In this document: positions 36,572 to 49,504 of the stretch, in pieces
Layout: each line of letters opens with the position of its first letter
How positions within the stretch are numbered: position 1 is the first letter of the stretch
Assembly: GCA_024509875.1 (NCBI GenBank)
Contig: JAMPIV010004470.1
Span: 185,001-249,000 of the forward strand
Source of the DNA: Oreohelix idahoensis
Taxonomy: Eukaryota > Mollusca > Gastropoda > Stylommatophora > Oreohelicidae
DNA length: 64,000 nt
Direction: 5' to 3'
Made by a program: the position numbers and the translations under genes
Notes under the pieces: generated by a model
What the model was told of the DNA's origin: nothing
The model's database searches: none
Seen by the model: only the letters and a program-made list of their open reading frames with translations

Positions 36572-36848
36572 GGAGCCGCGGTAGCATAGTGGTTAGTGCA
36601 CTGGCTTCCTAGCGCAGTGGTCTATAGATCGATCCCCAGATGAGGCGGGAATTTTTTAGGCCACAAACGGCTCCTGGGTCGACCCAGCCTCAAATGGGTA
36701 CCAGAGCAACTCTGGGAAGGTTAAGGCGGCCGGCGTGATGCCGACCACATCACCCCTAGTGTGCTGACGGTCAAGATAATATGGGCCTAACACCATATTT
36801 CCAATATGCCTCAATGGGCGTGTAACGGGTTCCTTTATCTTTTTACCT
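36572..36848 (+). mobile_element. SINE family 1, full length, tRNA-derived
   Basis: A 277-bp element with a perfect 12-bp TSD (attctcaagaga) at 36560-36571 and 36849-36860. The head (ggagccgcggtagcatagtg) contains a Pol III A-box-like tagcatagtgg, and a B-box-like agatcgatcccc lies about 45 bp later, so it is probably tRNA-derived. The body has a conserved 3' half (gtcaagataatatgggcc to gggcgtgtaacggg) and a TTTACC-like tail. Other copies lie at 60013-60291 (full, minus), and at 6823, 23611, 30522 and 52180 (truncated). Confidence 0.9.
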
Positions 36849-37119
36849 ATTCTCAAGAGACAAACAAATTCGTTAACTTTCATCTTTCTACGGACTTTAT
36901 GCAGAATTTCTATTCTGTGTCATGTAATCATTTATTGTTTGTGTCTCGTGGTAAGGTTAAGCTTTTCGCAAGCGTCACGTCTCGTCACTGCGCTTTGGTC
37001 ACGTTCCGTGTTTGACACTAATAGCAAAGAATTGGCAAGAATATGCTGTTTATCAGATTGTGTTTATTTTCCATTGTGATATTCTGATGTTACTGCACTA
37101 ACTTTATTTAAATCTTGTT

Positions 37120-37330
37120 TCAATTTCTCTGTCAAGTCTATTTTCTACGAAAAATCTCCCTAGATACCTAAATTCTTGAACCTGTATAAGGTTGATGTCA
37201 TTGACTTGTATGTTAAGGGGGCCAGGCTTACTGCTGATTGTCGTGGTTTTTGTTTTGATGTGCTAATTTTCAGGTTGTATTTTTCACAGTATAAATTAAG
37301 TTAATGTGTATGACTTTGCCATTAATTGTC
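37120..37330 (-). mobile_element. LINE remnant, RT fragment
   Basis: Minus-strand translation gives KYNLKIS..K, then SLAPLTYK, and a motif resembling the LINE stretch that ends in YLG. It is a decayed RT palm-to-thumb fragment. A smaller plus-strand piece near 37900-37985 matches 29950-30005 of LINE family 3 (aaatcagaggcacatctt). The surrounding 36861-38265 has nothing else I recognise. Confidence 0.6.
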
Positions 37331-38265
37331 GTCATCTACACATTAGACTTCATGTTCAAAAAAAGTAGCTCAGTCTTCTGCTTGCTTCTAGTTTTACTTC
37401 TGATGTTTTTGCCCATACACATATTGAACAGTAGCACACCACCTTGTCAAAATCCCGTGGTTCTATCTAATGAATCCGTGAACAAGTCAATTTAAAAAAA
37501 AAAACAAAAAAAATGTATGTATGATAAAAAGCTCTGACGTTATCTACAGCTGGTTCTGTATCCTTCATCCTTGTAATGATGGCCAAGTTTAGTCCAACGC
37601 TCTCTATTAAAAGCTTTTTCCTGGTTGATAAATACGATGTTTAATTGGTTGTCGTATGAAAAGCTAATGTTTTTTTTCACTGAAGGTAAACAGAGCATCA
37701 GTTAATCCTATATATTTCCTAATACATACCTTGTAACTACATCTGAGGTCTGATCTTTATATAACCCCTTTGATTTCATAAAGAAATATGTTAATTTGTA
37801 TACAGTATTTAATTAAAGTATCACAAGATCTTTAGTGTGTGTTTATCTGATAAAAGTCAAGATGTTCACACAATCTGGTCATATAATCACATATTTCTAA
37901 ATCAGAGGCACATCTTCAATCCAACCTGCACATCTGGAAGATCTGGAGAAAAGAGGGATGGTGTCATGATTGGATTGAAATGTCTTACACTTTGGTCTGA
38001 GTGGTCTCCCCTGTTTTCATTTTATTTTTTTAATACGCCCACATTTCTGTTTTATTGCTCTTATTCTGACGTTACTCCCGTCAGTCGTGCATTGGCCAGG
38101 CTATGTCCGCCCCTTGCTAAGTGGAACAGCGGAATTTTTGTCAAAGGTTTTTTATTTAGCGATTTTAGGGGAACATCGAGTACCCTTTCCCTTTGATTTG
38201 TGGGGGACACGGGGAACTATCTGCTCTTTATTTTATGCCGCCTTCGGTTTCATCCCGAACGCAAG

Positions 38266-38794
38266 TGTTATGATTAAAATGTATAACAGGTTATAACGTA
38301 GCTCAGCGACGGCTCGGTGTTTGTTTATTTGTACACGGGTCACTGGGAAAGACGGTTGAGCTACGTTAAGCCGTCATGCTTGGCTGGGTCTCGTGAGAAA
38401 GGTGACTGGTTCGGAGAGAAGGGGCAGAGAGAGATGTGTGTTTAATGGCCGGTGGACGTGTGGTTTTGAGCTGCTGAGATGTATGATGTTTTGAATAATT
38501 CCTACCTGACACCGATTTCTGCATTTCAAGTTCTTTACTAGCTACTGACGCTACAGAACGAGACGGATGACGCTATATAACTATATTATACCAGCTGCTC
38601 TAATGGTTTGCTAGTTGATACTGATGGAGCTGTGTTCCGTGAAATAAAACGTTGTTTAACTGTCCACTCGGCCTTGGTGGTAATTTGGATATTTTTGGTA
38701 TATGCTGTGATCGTTGTTTGGCAGTATGTCCCTACACTAACTAGGCCAGAGGAACTCATAAATTTACATATTATAATATAATAACAAGGCTACA
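38266..38794 (+). repeat. 5' LTR of the Gmr1-like element
   Basis: Aligns without gaps to 46272-46800. The base after the LTR starts gttaatgggggccaagc; tgggggccaagc (38801-38812) could be a primer-binding site, but I cannot name the tRNA. Confidence 0.9.
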
Positions 38795-39951
38795 GTTAAT
38801 GGGGGCCAAGCTTCAGAAGAATGAGGGCTTAAAAGCTGTGGATCCTGAATCTAAAGTGCTTCAAGTCGTTTGACTTCGTTTAAAAGAAATTAAGAATTTT
38901 CAAAATGGCGGAGCATGTCGTCTGCTGACTCGTGTGAAGGTTGTATGAACAGAAATTGCTGCATTATTGTCAAGTTTCAACTTCAGAGTTTGAAGTTGTT
39001 GCAGGAAAAAGACTTTCCTCTATAAATTACGTGTGAACATGAAGTTTTTGCCCGATGATAGCCTATCAGGATTTTGTTCTACGTTTATATCAATAAGACG
39101 ACGTTTATATAAATTAGGCAGTCTTGTTTGAGTGTGCAGTGTGTAGAGTCTAAGCCTAACCTGGTCTGCATGGAGTGTTTTCTTCGTTCTTGTGAAGGAG
39201 GCATCAAATCAGGAGGATCTGTTGTTACTGGCATAACATATAAGTTTATTTAAAGTTACACTCAGCGTGCGATGCTGAGAATTTTGTTTGCCAGATTTCT
39301 TGTTTTTTTTCTATGTTACATGAAATTTCGTGGATATATGTTTTGTAATTAGCGGGAGGTTGGTTTAGGACTCGTTAATTTTTTCAATACCTCGTCTGTA
39401 TGGTTGAGAAAACTCATGAGCGTTCTGTAGAGCTTGGTTTCTGATTTTCTCAAATAGTGGGGCCGGGATAACAAAGCTGTGAGTTTACTGCTACTATTGA
39501 GATTACCATTACCATTGTTTGTTAGTTGTAAAAGTACTTTTATTTGGCAAGTTTGTTATTGGTGTTAAGTTAATTGTAATTTTATTTACCCTTTTCTCCA
39601 TTATTGTTTGTGAAATTGTTGGTCAATTCTTGCTATCCCTTGGTTATTAGATGTCATACATGTTGTATAATTGTCTTTGTCTGGTCATAAGTGTGATAGA
39701 GCTAATTTTGTTTTATTTTTTCTACAATTCATACATTTCTACCTTGTTTCTTCAGTAGTATTATCATGAATTGGCTCTTGTCACTGTATTATGTCGCCTT
39801 GTTTGTATCTATTTTTTTCCTCCTTTTATAACATCTATTATTAAATGCAGGTTTTGGATGGTGTAATTATTGTGGCTAATATTGCTCACATATTCGTGAT
39901 ATAATATTTGCATCACAGTTCAGCTATTTGAAAGCACAATAGTAGTGAAAA

Positions 39952-40830
39952 ATGTCTACCTTGGAGTATTTCTTAAAGGTTGGAAAAGAATTTTGTAAGA
40001 AAGGTGAAGCTTTATTGTCCTATGCATTCTTACTTAGTCGTTCCCCTTCTACCGTGAGGTGTAGAGGGTCCTATGCATTCACTGAGTATAAAAAGCATTA
40101 AAAATACTAGAAAAACAAATGAAGAGATCAAAGAATATTAGAGAGAGAGAAGACAAACACGAGGAATTAGATGAAAAAGGAGACAAGAAGAACAAGAGAA
40201 TAACAGAAGAAAATACGAACTGGAAGAGAAAAATTGGCCTATGCTGAAGACTTGAGAATGGCAGAACTGGAGTTAAAGAAATTGAAACTTCAACAACCAC
40301 AAGTAAATCAAGTGAATGGTGAGGCTGGAAAAAGACCATGTTTCCACTTTTAATATAAATTTGCCTAAAATTAACTCGAATATAGACGATATTTCAAGCT
40401 TTCTAAACTGATATAAGACATGTTGTCAAGAGTTTAAGATTGATAAAGCTACATAGCCTATTAGGCTGATGAGTTTGTTAGTGGGTGAAACTCTTACTGC
40501 AAGCCGCACAATGGATGATCAGACTAGAAATGACTATGAGGCTGCAAAGGTCTTGTTGCTGAAGAAGTATCAATCGGATGAAAATGGCTATAGGCTGAAG
40601 TTTAAGTCATTATTACCAGATTCAGCTAAGGATTTTACTGAATTTGTCTCATCTATGAAACATTATTTTTCTAGATGGGTTGAGTTGTCTAAAAGTGAAA
40701 AGACATTTGATGGATTGGCTGATTTGATTCAAAGAGACAAGGTGCTGTCTTCAATCGGTGGTGACTTTTTATCATTCCTTCAGGATAGGAAACCTGAAAC
40801 ATGCTAATGAAAATTTAGGGACACAATATC
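39952..40830 (+). pseudogene. Gag of the Gmr1-like element, broken
   Basis: The start MSTLEYFLKVGKEFC lies at 39952. A charged coiled-coil-like stretch follows (AYAEDLRMAELELKKLKLQQ near 40240-40300), then a SCAN-like capsid domain in the 40469-40807 frame (TEFVSSMKHYFSRWVELSK, DLIQRDKVLSSI). The frame is broken by a 38-bp LINE insertion at 40030-40067 and by stops near 40110-40450. Confidence 0.75.
40030..40067 (-). mobile_element. 38-bp LINE family 3 end with 13-bp TSD
   Basis: Thirty-eight bases equal to the extreme 3' end of LINE family 3 (minus strand) are flanked by perfect 13-bp repeats, gtcctatgcattc, at 40017-40029 and 40068-40080. This is an extremely 5'-truncated insertion in the gag gene, placed after codon 26. 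Confidence 0.85.
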
Positions 40831-40949
40831 AAATTGCACATCCGGGTAGGAACCTGAGCAAAAAAAAACATTTTAGGATTCATTGCATGTGGCATTTGCT
40901 AGGACTCTGGTGCCTAATTCACCTAGACAGGGATCTAATAGCATGGATA

Positions 40950-41480
40950 GGAACTGTCGCGTAAATAGAGATCATAACAATGACAATTACAGGGGGCTAT
41001 ATAACTTCAATAATAGGTCACAACAACCTCAAAGGAACTTCTATTCTTATGATGATGGATATGGACCTAATCAATCATCTTTTAGACCTAATAATGATTG
41101 GAACAGAAGTGGATGTAATAACCAGTCAAACAGAGGCCAAAGGTCAGGTTATGATAGCAATGATAACTATTACAATAACAGAGATTATCAACAGAACAAT
41201 AACAGAGGTTATCAACAGAACAATAACAGAGGTTATCAACAGAACAATAACAGAGGTTATTAACAGAACAAAAACAGAGCTTATCAGCGGAATAATAACT
41301 TCAGACAGTTAAGGGACCCTGAACGTTCTAATGCTGTTGTAGATGTTAATGACAATAATACAGTTCAGAATACTAATGGTGTCTCTCATGCTAATGCATG
41401 TAGTGTAGATGTATCTAACAGGACTAATTGTGCTGAATGTAATTCTTTGTATCATCCACAAGGAGTTCCTAGACTCCTGT
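40950..41480 (+). pseudogene. Nucleocapsid-like Asn/Gln-rich region of gag
   Basis: A low-complexity basic region rich in Asn, Arg, Gln and Tyr. It includes about four tandem copies of a 24-bp unit (encoding QQNNNRGY) at about 41180-41285, the last ending in a stop at 41262. A short Cys-rich stretch (CAECN then LCGH) at about 41430-41490 may be the zinc-binding part. Confidence 0.65.
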
Positions 41481-41539
41481 GTGGACATCCTTTGCCAGTT
41501 ATGTCCTCATATAGTGGGACAGATTCACTTGTCTTCAAT

Positions 41540-41830
41540 AAAGGTTTTGCGAACAACCAGCTTGTGTCACTTCTCAGGGACACAGGATCCACAACGATTG
41601 GTGTGCGCGGGTCGTTGGTAGATTAATTGGATTACACAGGCAGAGAAGTTAAATGTATCACATTTAGTGGCACAGTGGAATACTATCCCACTGCAGAAGT
41701 GTATTTGGATACCCCCCTACTTTACAGGAAGATTTCTTGTGTTCTTGTTGAATTGTAGGAATTACCCTGGGAAATATTCCTGATCTCCGTGAGTGTACTA
41801 AGGAAGATATTGAAAAATGGGAACAACAGC
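41540..41830 (+). pseudogene. Protease of the Gmr1-like element
   Basis: Retropepsin-like motif LLRDTGSTTIGVRGSLV with an intact DTG at about 41578-41586. It is followed by a domain with TVEYYPTAEVYLDTPL and a glycine-asparagine-isoleucine-proline segment at about 41768 in another frame. A stop at 41623 and a frameshift near 41755 break it. Confidence 0.75.
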
Positions 41831-42099
41831 ATCTGATCATTGCAAATGCTGTCAATACTAGAGCTCAGGCTAGTGCTGAGAAGCATAATCTGAATCATAT
41901 CAATGATGTTGTAGATGAGGTGATGAATGATGAGAGTGAGACTGAGGAGGATGATGATAATCTACTGGTGGAACTTATTGATAAGGATACATTCATTCAG
42001 AGACAGAATGGTGATGATTCCTTGAAGAAATTTTTTCAGGTTGTAAAGTCAGGTGATTTGGTGATTGATGATAACTCTAAACATTAGTACTCTTTAAAG

Positions 42100-43260
42100 A
42101 ATGGTATATGAATTAGAAATTTTTCAGATTCCACATCTGTAAGAAAACAGATCATGACACCAGCGTGTTTTCGCCCATTTGTGTTACGACATGCTCACGA
42201 TGTTAATTGTGCAGGGCATTTGGGGATTGCCAGGACAAAACAGGGGGTTTTGTCTCATTTTTTTGTCCTGGTGTGACAAAAAATGTCAAAACTTGTGCAA
42301 AGTTTGCCAAGACGTGGCAACAAAAAGACCAAAATGCGCCTATCCAGGCATCGGAAATATCATTACGTCCTTTCGCAAAGATGTCGATTGACCTTATTGG
42401 TCCATTAGCAGTGTCGTCAGCTGGTGGTCACCGATATGTGCTGACTTGCATCGATATGTGCACGCGCTGGCCAGAGGCTATTCCTCTTAAAACTATATTT
42501 TTAAACCCTCTATGGATGTCGCTGATGCACTATTTTTAATTTTTAGTAGATTGGGTTTTCCCAAAACCATTCTATCTGATCACGGAACTCAATTCGTCTC
42601 TGACGTAATGAAACAGGTGATGAAAGAGTTCGATATTAATCGCTCTCTTAGCTCAATCTATCATGCCGCCTCAAATGGTAAAATTGAGAAGCTCAATCGT
42701 TCTTTAAAGTAAATGTTGGGTAAGGTTAGGACTAAGTACCCGCAGAAGTGAGACAGAGTTTTGCCTGCAATATTATTGGTATAAAGTGAATTTCCTTACG
42801 AGCATTCTGGGTTTGCGCCATTTGAGTTAGTCTTTGGGGCTAAACCTAGAGGACCTATGTCCATCTTAAAACAATTATTGGTGGTAGCTGACATGGATGA
42901 AGATGTTCAAACCTCTTACCAATACGTTGTCAATTTGAGAAAAAAAATTATTGACGCATGCCAAATAGCAGTGGACACGTCAGAAAAGGCAAATATAGAG
43001 GCTAGATTGTTTATAAATAAAAACAGGAAACTACGCCAATTATGGTCAGGTATTGAGGCCTATGTGTTACTGCCTAATAAAGACAATAAATTACTGGTTT
43101 CTTGGAGAGGACCTTATACGATTATTGATAAATTATCAGATGTTGATTATATTCTGTATATTAAGGGAAAGGAAAAATCTTTTCATATCAAAATGCTACA
43201 GCAATTCCATGCTCGTCTTCCACATCTTAAACCTATTTTTGAAGCTATCGACGAATCTAT
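42100..43260 (+). pseudogene. Integrase of the Gmr1-like element, upstream of RT
   Basis: An HHCC zinc domain lies at about 42180-42330 (HAHDVNCAGHLG, then Cys residues in a second frame). The core is at 42385-42710: first Asp in MSIDLIGPL, second in TILSDHGTQFVSD, Glu in SNGKIEKLNRSLK. A GPY/F-type C-terminal domain (LVSWRGPYTIIDKL) lies at about 43095-43140. Frames change near 42210, 42510 and 42712-42857. All three catalytic acidic residues are readable. Confidence 0.85.
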
Positions 43261-43489
43261 TGATCGTCAATCTTCCCTGGCGGTGATACAGGAAGAATTG
43301 TCAGACTTACATGATAATTCTGAACCACTGTTATTTTTATGTAATATTCAATTGTTGTCTACTGAAAGTTGGAAGGATGTTGCTATTGCACCAACTCTGT
43401 CTTCTAATCAGAAAGAACAAATGTCTTTGCTACTACAATCTTTTCCTGATGTCCTCACGGATGTCCCTGGACATACAGATGTCATTCAA

Positions 43490-44850
43490 CATAATATTCT
43501 TCTGACAGATTTCAGACCTATAAAATTGAAACCATTTCCTATTCCTCTTCATTTGCAATCACAGGTACAGGAAGAAATAAAAGAGATGATAAAGTTAAAT
43601 ATAATTGCTCCATCACATTCTCCTTACAGTTTTCCTAAGGTGTTGATTAGAAAGAAAGAAAAGTATTCGTATTTGCATAGATTTCAGGCCTTTAAATGTC
43701 CTGAATATCCAAGACGCGGAACCATTACCTTTATTAGACTATCTCCTAGATAGACAAGCTACAGCTACGTTCTTCAGTAAATTTGACTTGTCAAAAGGCT
43801 ATTGGCAAGTACCATTATCAGATAAAGCTAAACCTTATACAGCTTTCGCTACACCTCTTGGATTGTTTCAATTTAATTTTATGACGTTCGGTCTTGTGAA
43901 CGCTCTTGCTACCTTTGTTCGCATGATGCGTAAACTTTTCTCTGACCGTGAGGATTTAATTACTTATATTGATGATATTTGTCTGCTTCATCAATCTTGG
44001 GATGAACATATTCTTGGAATTCAGTTTTTGTTGAATACCTTACGTCTTCATAATCTTACTGCTAGACCTTCTAAAACAAAAATAGGTTTCACTGAAATTT
44101 CTTTTCTTGGTCACAAAGTAGGAGGTGGTTTTTTTAAAACTGAAGATTCAACTATTTCTAAAATCTTGAATCGTGAAATTCCTAGAACTAAGAAACAGAG
44201 TTGCAGTCTGTTAGGCTTATTGATTTTCTATAGAAAAGTACTGCCTAATTTCTCGGACATTACCTCAGTTTTGTCTTCGTTTTTAAAGAAGAACTCGCCA
44301 AATAAAATTGTCTGGTCCCAAGCTTGCGATATTTCTTTAAATGTACTCAAAGTATGCTTTTCAAAATCACAAATTTTGAGATTACCTAACGTTCGATTTC
44401 CTTTCACCCTCAGAGTAGCCGCCTCTGGAACAGGGCACGGTGGAACGCCTAAGCAAGAGTTTGTAGGTTACATGCATCCCATACTCTACATCAGTAGAAA
44501 ACTGATGCCTACGGAGCAAAAATGTCCCATTGTTGAGAGGGAACTGTTGGCGATTGTGTTTGGCTTCGCTAAGCTTCAACGGTACTTAATGGGAGCACGA
44601 TTCCCCTTAGAAACCGAACAAAAAGCGTTGTCCTATCTCAAGACAGCAAGATTAAAAAATGGGAGAGCTGCTAGGGCCTTGCTAGTACTTCAACCATATG
44701 ACTACGATATTAGGGCTATCAAGGGAAGCCAGAATGTTATGGCTGACGTCCTGGCCCGCTGCGTAACAAGCCTATGTCACCAATCAACTCGAGAATTGCA
44801 GATGACTTGGGATGTTGAAATCAACCGATTAACCGGCTTCGTGACATGAT
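43490..44850 (+). pseudogene. RT and RNase H of the Gmr1-like element
   Basis: RT starts with LKPFPIPLHLQSQVQEEIKE (about 43530) and continues after one frameshift near 43670 with FDLSKGYWQVPLSD, FMTFGLVNALATF and the catalytic YIDD at about 43966-43977. The thumb and linker (LLGLLIFYRKVLPNFSD) run to about 44260. RNase H occupies about 44390-44770. Its first catalytic Asp is replaced in LRVAASGTGHGG, where an Asp-Ala-Ser is normal; VERELLAI and the final ADVLAR are kept. Translation stops at 44849. Confidence 0.85.
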
Positions 44851-46271
44851 GATCATGGAATATTGATCATATGTTAACATTTGTGTCCGACAACAATCAA
44901 AGACAATACAATTATCAAAAGTGTTTCTGAAATCCAAGCATAGAGGATGCCGTAACTGGCTACCACATGCTAAACCCCAGAACTGTTTTTGGGTGTCACA
45001 TACCTGATGATGACCTTTCACGAACTGTTGTAGCACTACGTACAAAGATTAATCGGCTCACACGGCACTTGTTGCTGATGAATACTTCAATGCTCCATAT
45101 TGTGTAATGACTCTTTCAACTCAGTGCGGTACGTGCATATAGTATGCCTTATTAACAATGATCATATTCAATCTACAGACTAAGGAACGCACATTCTGTG
45201 AGGTAATGAAAATGCTGTGAGTTGAGCACATTTTCTGCAGATATTTCTGTTTATTTCAATATCAAGAACTGCGGTTACAGCTAAACTTAAATAACTCTAG
45301 AATAACTCGCAGGATCAAGGGGAGATGACAAAGGCATTGCATAGCTGACTTTGTTGCGGTTATCAGTGAGTTTTGACTTGACTATTGTAAATAAAGATGA
45401 CAAGAATAGTCTAAGGAGGAGAATCAGGAATATTGACAATAATTTATTTGAACATAATGCAAGTAACTTTGCTTGTTAGTTTATTAATGAGTGGAATATC
45501 ATGACACTACATAGTTTAACTACTGTGCTTAATATTGTGTGTTTATTAATGTTAATTCGCCAGACTTGGTTTGATCATTGACACAAATCTATTCCACGCT
45601 CACACTAAAGTTGAAACAATATTGGGCTAATATGCCATATTAGTATCCATTTGTACAACACTTAACATAGTCTTATTTATTGCCCACACACTTGTGTTGG
45701 ATACAAGTCTATATTGTTTCTCTTAATATCACTATGTTTTGTTGATGACATGTACTTTGCAGGGACACATTACGGTGAATTTTTGGACGCGTAATGTCGC
45801 ATTTATCCACTGTATAGTTGATTGTCTGCCTCGTGTCATCTATTGTTTCTATTTCATAATTGTATTAATGTTAATGCGGTGCATTATAATTATTAATTAA
45901 TATGAGACTAATTGACTACTGATACTGGACTTGACGAATAGGGTTATTGGACAGTGTGATCTTGTGGGTTGTATGTGAGTGCAATAAATGCTAGTATCAT
46001 TTTTGTCAACATGTTTAGTACTTTGTAGGTGTAGTTACCTCACCTTGCTGTTAAAAGAATTTTTGTCATGTGTAGTCTTTGGCGGTAGATTTGACTATTT
46101 TCCAAACGTTAAGTGTTTAATTTCCTACTCTGTGGCAGAAACGTGGGTGCTGGGCTATGTGGTACTGACAGTGAGGTTTGATGATCCCAAATTTTACTCT
46201 GGTGGTGTTATACTCACACCACGACAATAATGAAAACCTTGTTTTCATTATTTTGCTGGGCGGGACAGTAC

Positions 46272-46800
46272 TGTTTTAATTAAAATTCATAACAGGTTAT
46301 AGCGTAGCTCAGCGACGGCTCGATGTTTGTGTATTTGTCCATGGGTCACTGGGAAATACGATTGAGCTACGTTAAGCCGACATGCTTGGCTGGGTCTCGT
46401 GAGACAGGTGACTGGTTTGGAGAGAAGGGGCAGAGAGCGATGTGTGTTTAATGGCCGGTGGAGGTGTGTTCTTGAGCTCCTGATATGTATGAAGTTTTGA
46501 TTAATTCCTACCTGATACTCATTTCTGTATTTCAAGATCTTTACTAGCTACTGACGCTACAGAACGAGACGGATGACGCTATATAACTATATTATACCAG
46601 ATGCTCTAATGGTTTGCTAGTTGATACTGATGGAGCTGTGTTTCGTGAAAATATACGTTGTTTAACTGTCCACTCGGCCTTGGTGGTAATATGGATATTT
46701 TTGGTATATGATGTGTGCGTTGTTTGGCAGTATGTCCCTACGCTAACTAGGACAGAGGAACTCATGAATTTACAGATTATAATATAATAACAACGCTACA
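46272..46800 (+). repeat. 3' LTR of the Gmr1-like element
   Basis: Gap-free match to 38266-38794. A purine-rich stretch gctgggcgggacagta just before it could be a weak polypurine tract. The flank 46801-47933 holds no recognisable gene; a G run lies near 47715-47728. Confidence 0.9.
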
Positions 46801-47929
46801 GCTAGTCGCTAGTAGAACAGGAAAAGCGTGGCTAAGATTACGTCGCTTACCGTCTCGCGAGGCGGCCGGGGACTCTCTCCCGTAGTGCTTACGTCTGTAT
46901 TTGTTTCATCTTGTGCGTGTGCGAAAGCCACGCTGAGTTACCTGCAGACTCTATCCTACTAATTAAGCTAGGCTTCCCTAACATTCTTTACCATTTGTCT
47001 TTAGAGGAATCATTGCCACCTAGCAAAGTGTTATTATTGTTGACAGCTAATAACAGTTGTAGTGTGGACTCTGATTGGGTAAAAACATTTTAGTTAATTT
47101 CTTGGTTTTTTTTTTGTCTAGCTTAATCATATAGAGTTGAGATCCCGTGTTATGTTATTTCATCTTTAATATATGTTTCTTAAAGTAAAGTATTTGTGTG
47201 TGTGTGTGATGTCGGGAAGTCTTATATTAACAAGCACGATGCCAATTTAAACTCCGCTAACAGGTAACGCCAAGACGGGATTTTTCGTCAGACAGAAGTG
47301 GAAGCTGATGTATTTTTTATTTGGCCAAAGGGTTCCATTAGGACATGTGTGTATAAACAATTCTGTTAACATTTTCGCTGCATGATATATTGGGTTTGAG
47401 TGCAGAGCTTTTTAGTAATTTCACCCAGTGGCAATTTTAGGGTAAATATTATTGGGCCCTCGCTCAATTCTCATTCGGTATTACTCCTAGTTATATTTAA
47501 CTTGTTGAATACTTAACGTTTGTTTCGCCTGTTACTTCAGTGGATGGGGCAGGATGGTGTGTGAACATTTTAGCATTTGCATGCCGCGGCGCAATCGTCG
47601 CTCGTTTTAGAGAGCGGTTCACGAATGGCTGAGTTTACCTGTTTGAATAGCTATGAATCAGAGAGGGGAGAGAGAGTGTGTGGTTGTTTTTATCTAGTGA
47701 GGAAAAGATAGTTGGGGGGGGGGGGGGGAGAAGAGTTTGTTGGTACACTATATGGACATGACTGTACAGTGGTTAAAGATACTTTTGAGTTGTATGTATT
47801 TTTCAGAGCGTGGTCACAAGCATATATTTTGTTCCCTCATACTCGTATTTGAGGCACCTTACGTCGCTAAGGGCCCTCCTGCCATTTGCTTGATAATCGT
47901 CATCTTGCCCGTCATAAATATATTTACAG

Positions 47930-47933
<4 letters not shown>

Positions 47934-48016
<83 letters not shown>
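47934..48016 (+). repeat. (AT)n microsatellite
   Basis: About 83 bp of AT dinucleotide directly before a SINE. Confidence 0.98.
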
Positions 48017-48457
<441 letters not shown>

Positions 48458-49504
48458 GTGACTACGGGCTTTTGACATTTACATCCATTCTTCGGGGCAA
48501 TATCGTCAGAACCGTTGACATCCTGTCACCTTGGAGTACATACTCACATCCTTTAGCAGGATATACATCTCCAGCCAGACGGGCTGACACATTTGCCATC
48601 GAATCGTGTCGGTGACCCTGTCAGACCCATGGACAGCCAGTAAACTCGGAGTAGATTTGGCAGATGTTGCAGGTAATCATCGCCTTTCCAGTAATAGGCA
48701 CCAGCGTAAAGCTCAATTCATCGTTATCTCACAATTAGAAGCGCATCTTTTGGGGCCCTCATATACAAGGTATATTCGTTTTTCAGCAGTGGTCAATTAG
48801 TGTTCTGATAATTGGATTTAGCAGTGGGTGCAGTTAATGGGCACTTGTGTTATCTCCTTCACCCGCGCCCTGGAAAGTGGGTGTGCGCTTGGTTTTATTT
48901 AACAGCTGTTCAGCTTATCTCCTCATTATTTGGATATCAAATAAGGAGGAACAGGGTTGATTTTCTTAGCATTGGATTACCGTTAGCTACCAAGGAAGAC
49001 GAAATTTATAGGCTAGGCCGTCTCTTTCACAAGAGACTTGGGCCTACCCCATTTAGTAACACTTAGTAGTGAGGAAGTATCTGGGTGTTGGTGTGGGTGT
49101 GAGGCGGAGACGCTTTCTTGTGTGATTGATCAAAGTGGTGTGTTAGTTTTATCTGTGGTTGTGATTCATTAGCCTACAGAGATCGTGAAGGCATTATTTA
49201 ATTTTCTTTGCTTCATGTTGTGGTTTTTCATTAATAAACATATTTATATGTAATCTGTGGTCAGAATCTCCAATATTCTAACTCTCACTTGATGCTTGCT
49301 GTGTGTCCTTACTGTAGTTGATTATTCTATTTAGCATTTGGAGGCCAGGAGTATGATGCAGACTTAGTCCTTTATAGATCAGTACATATCTCACTACTCT
49401 CCAGGAGTCATATCTCTGCTCATAATTTCATTAGTGACTCTGTTTTCTCTATTTTCACATTACAAATTCATTTTATATCTACACTCAGACATTCTATATG
49501 TTTT

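Larger units (their letters stand above)
38266..46800 (+). mobile_element. Gmr1-like Ty3/gypsy retrotransposon, full length, inactive
   Basis: An 8535-bp LTR retrotransposon. Its 529-bp LTRs (38266-38794, 46272-46800) both begin TGTT and end CTACA, and differ at about 41 positions (about 8 percent, hand count, no gaps). The flanking 5-bp target sites are gcaag and gctag, one mismatch. The internal domains run gag, protease, integrase, reverse transcriptase, RNase H. All protein motifs are Ty3/gypsy in type, but integrase precedes RT, as described for Gmr1-like elements. Stops, frameshifts and catalytic changes show it is a fossil. 44850-46271 is noncoding. Confidence 0.9.
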
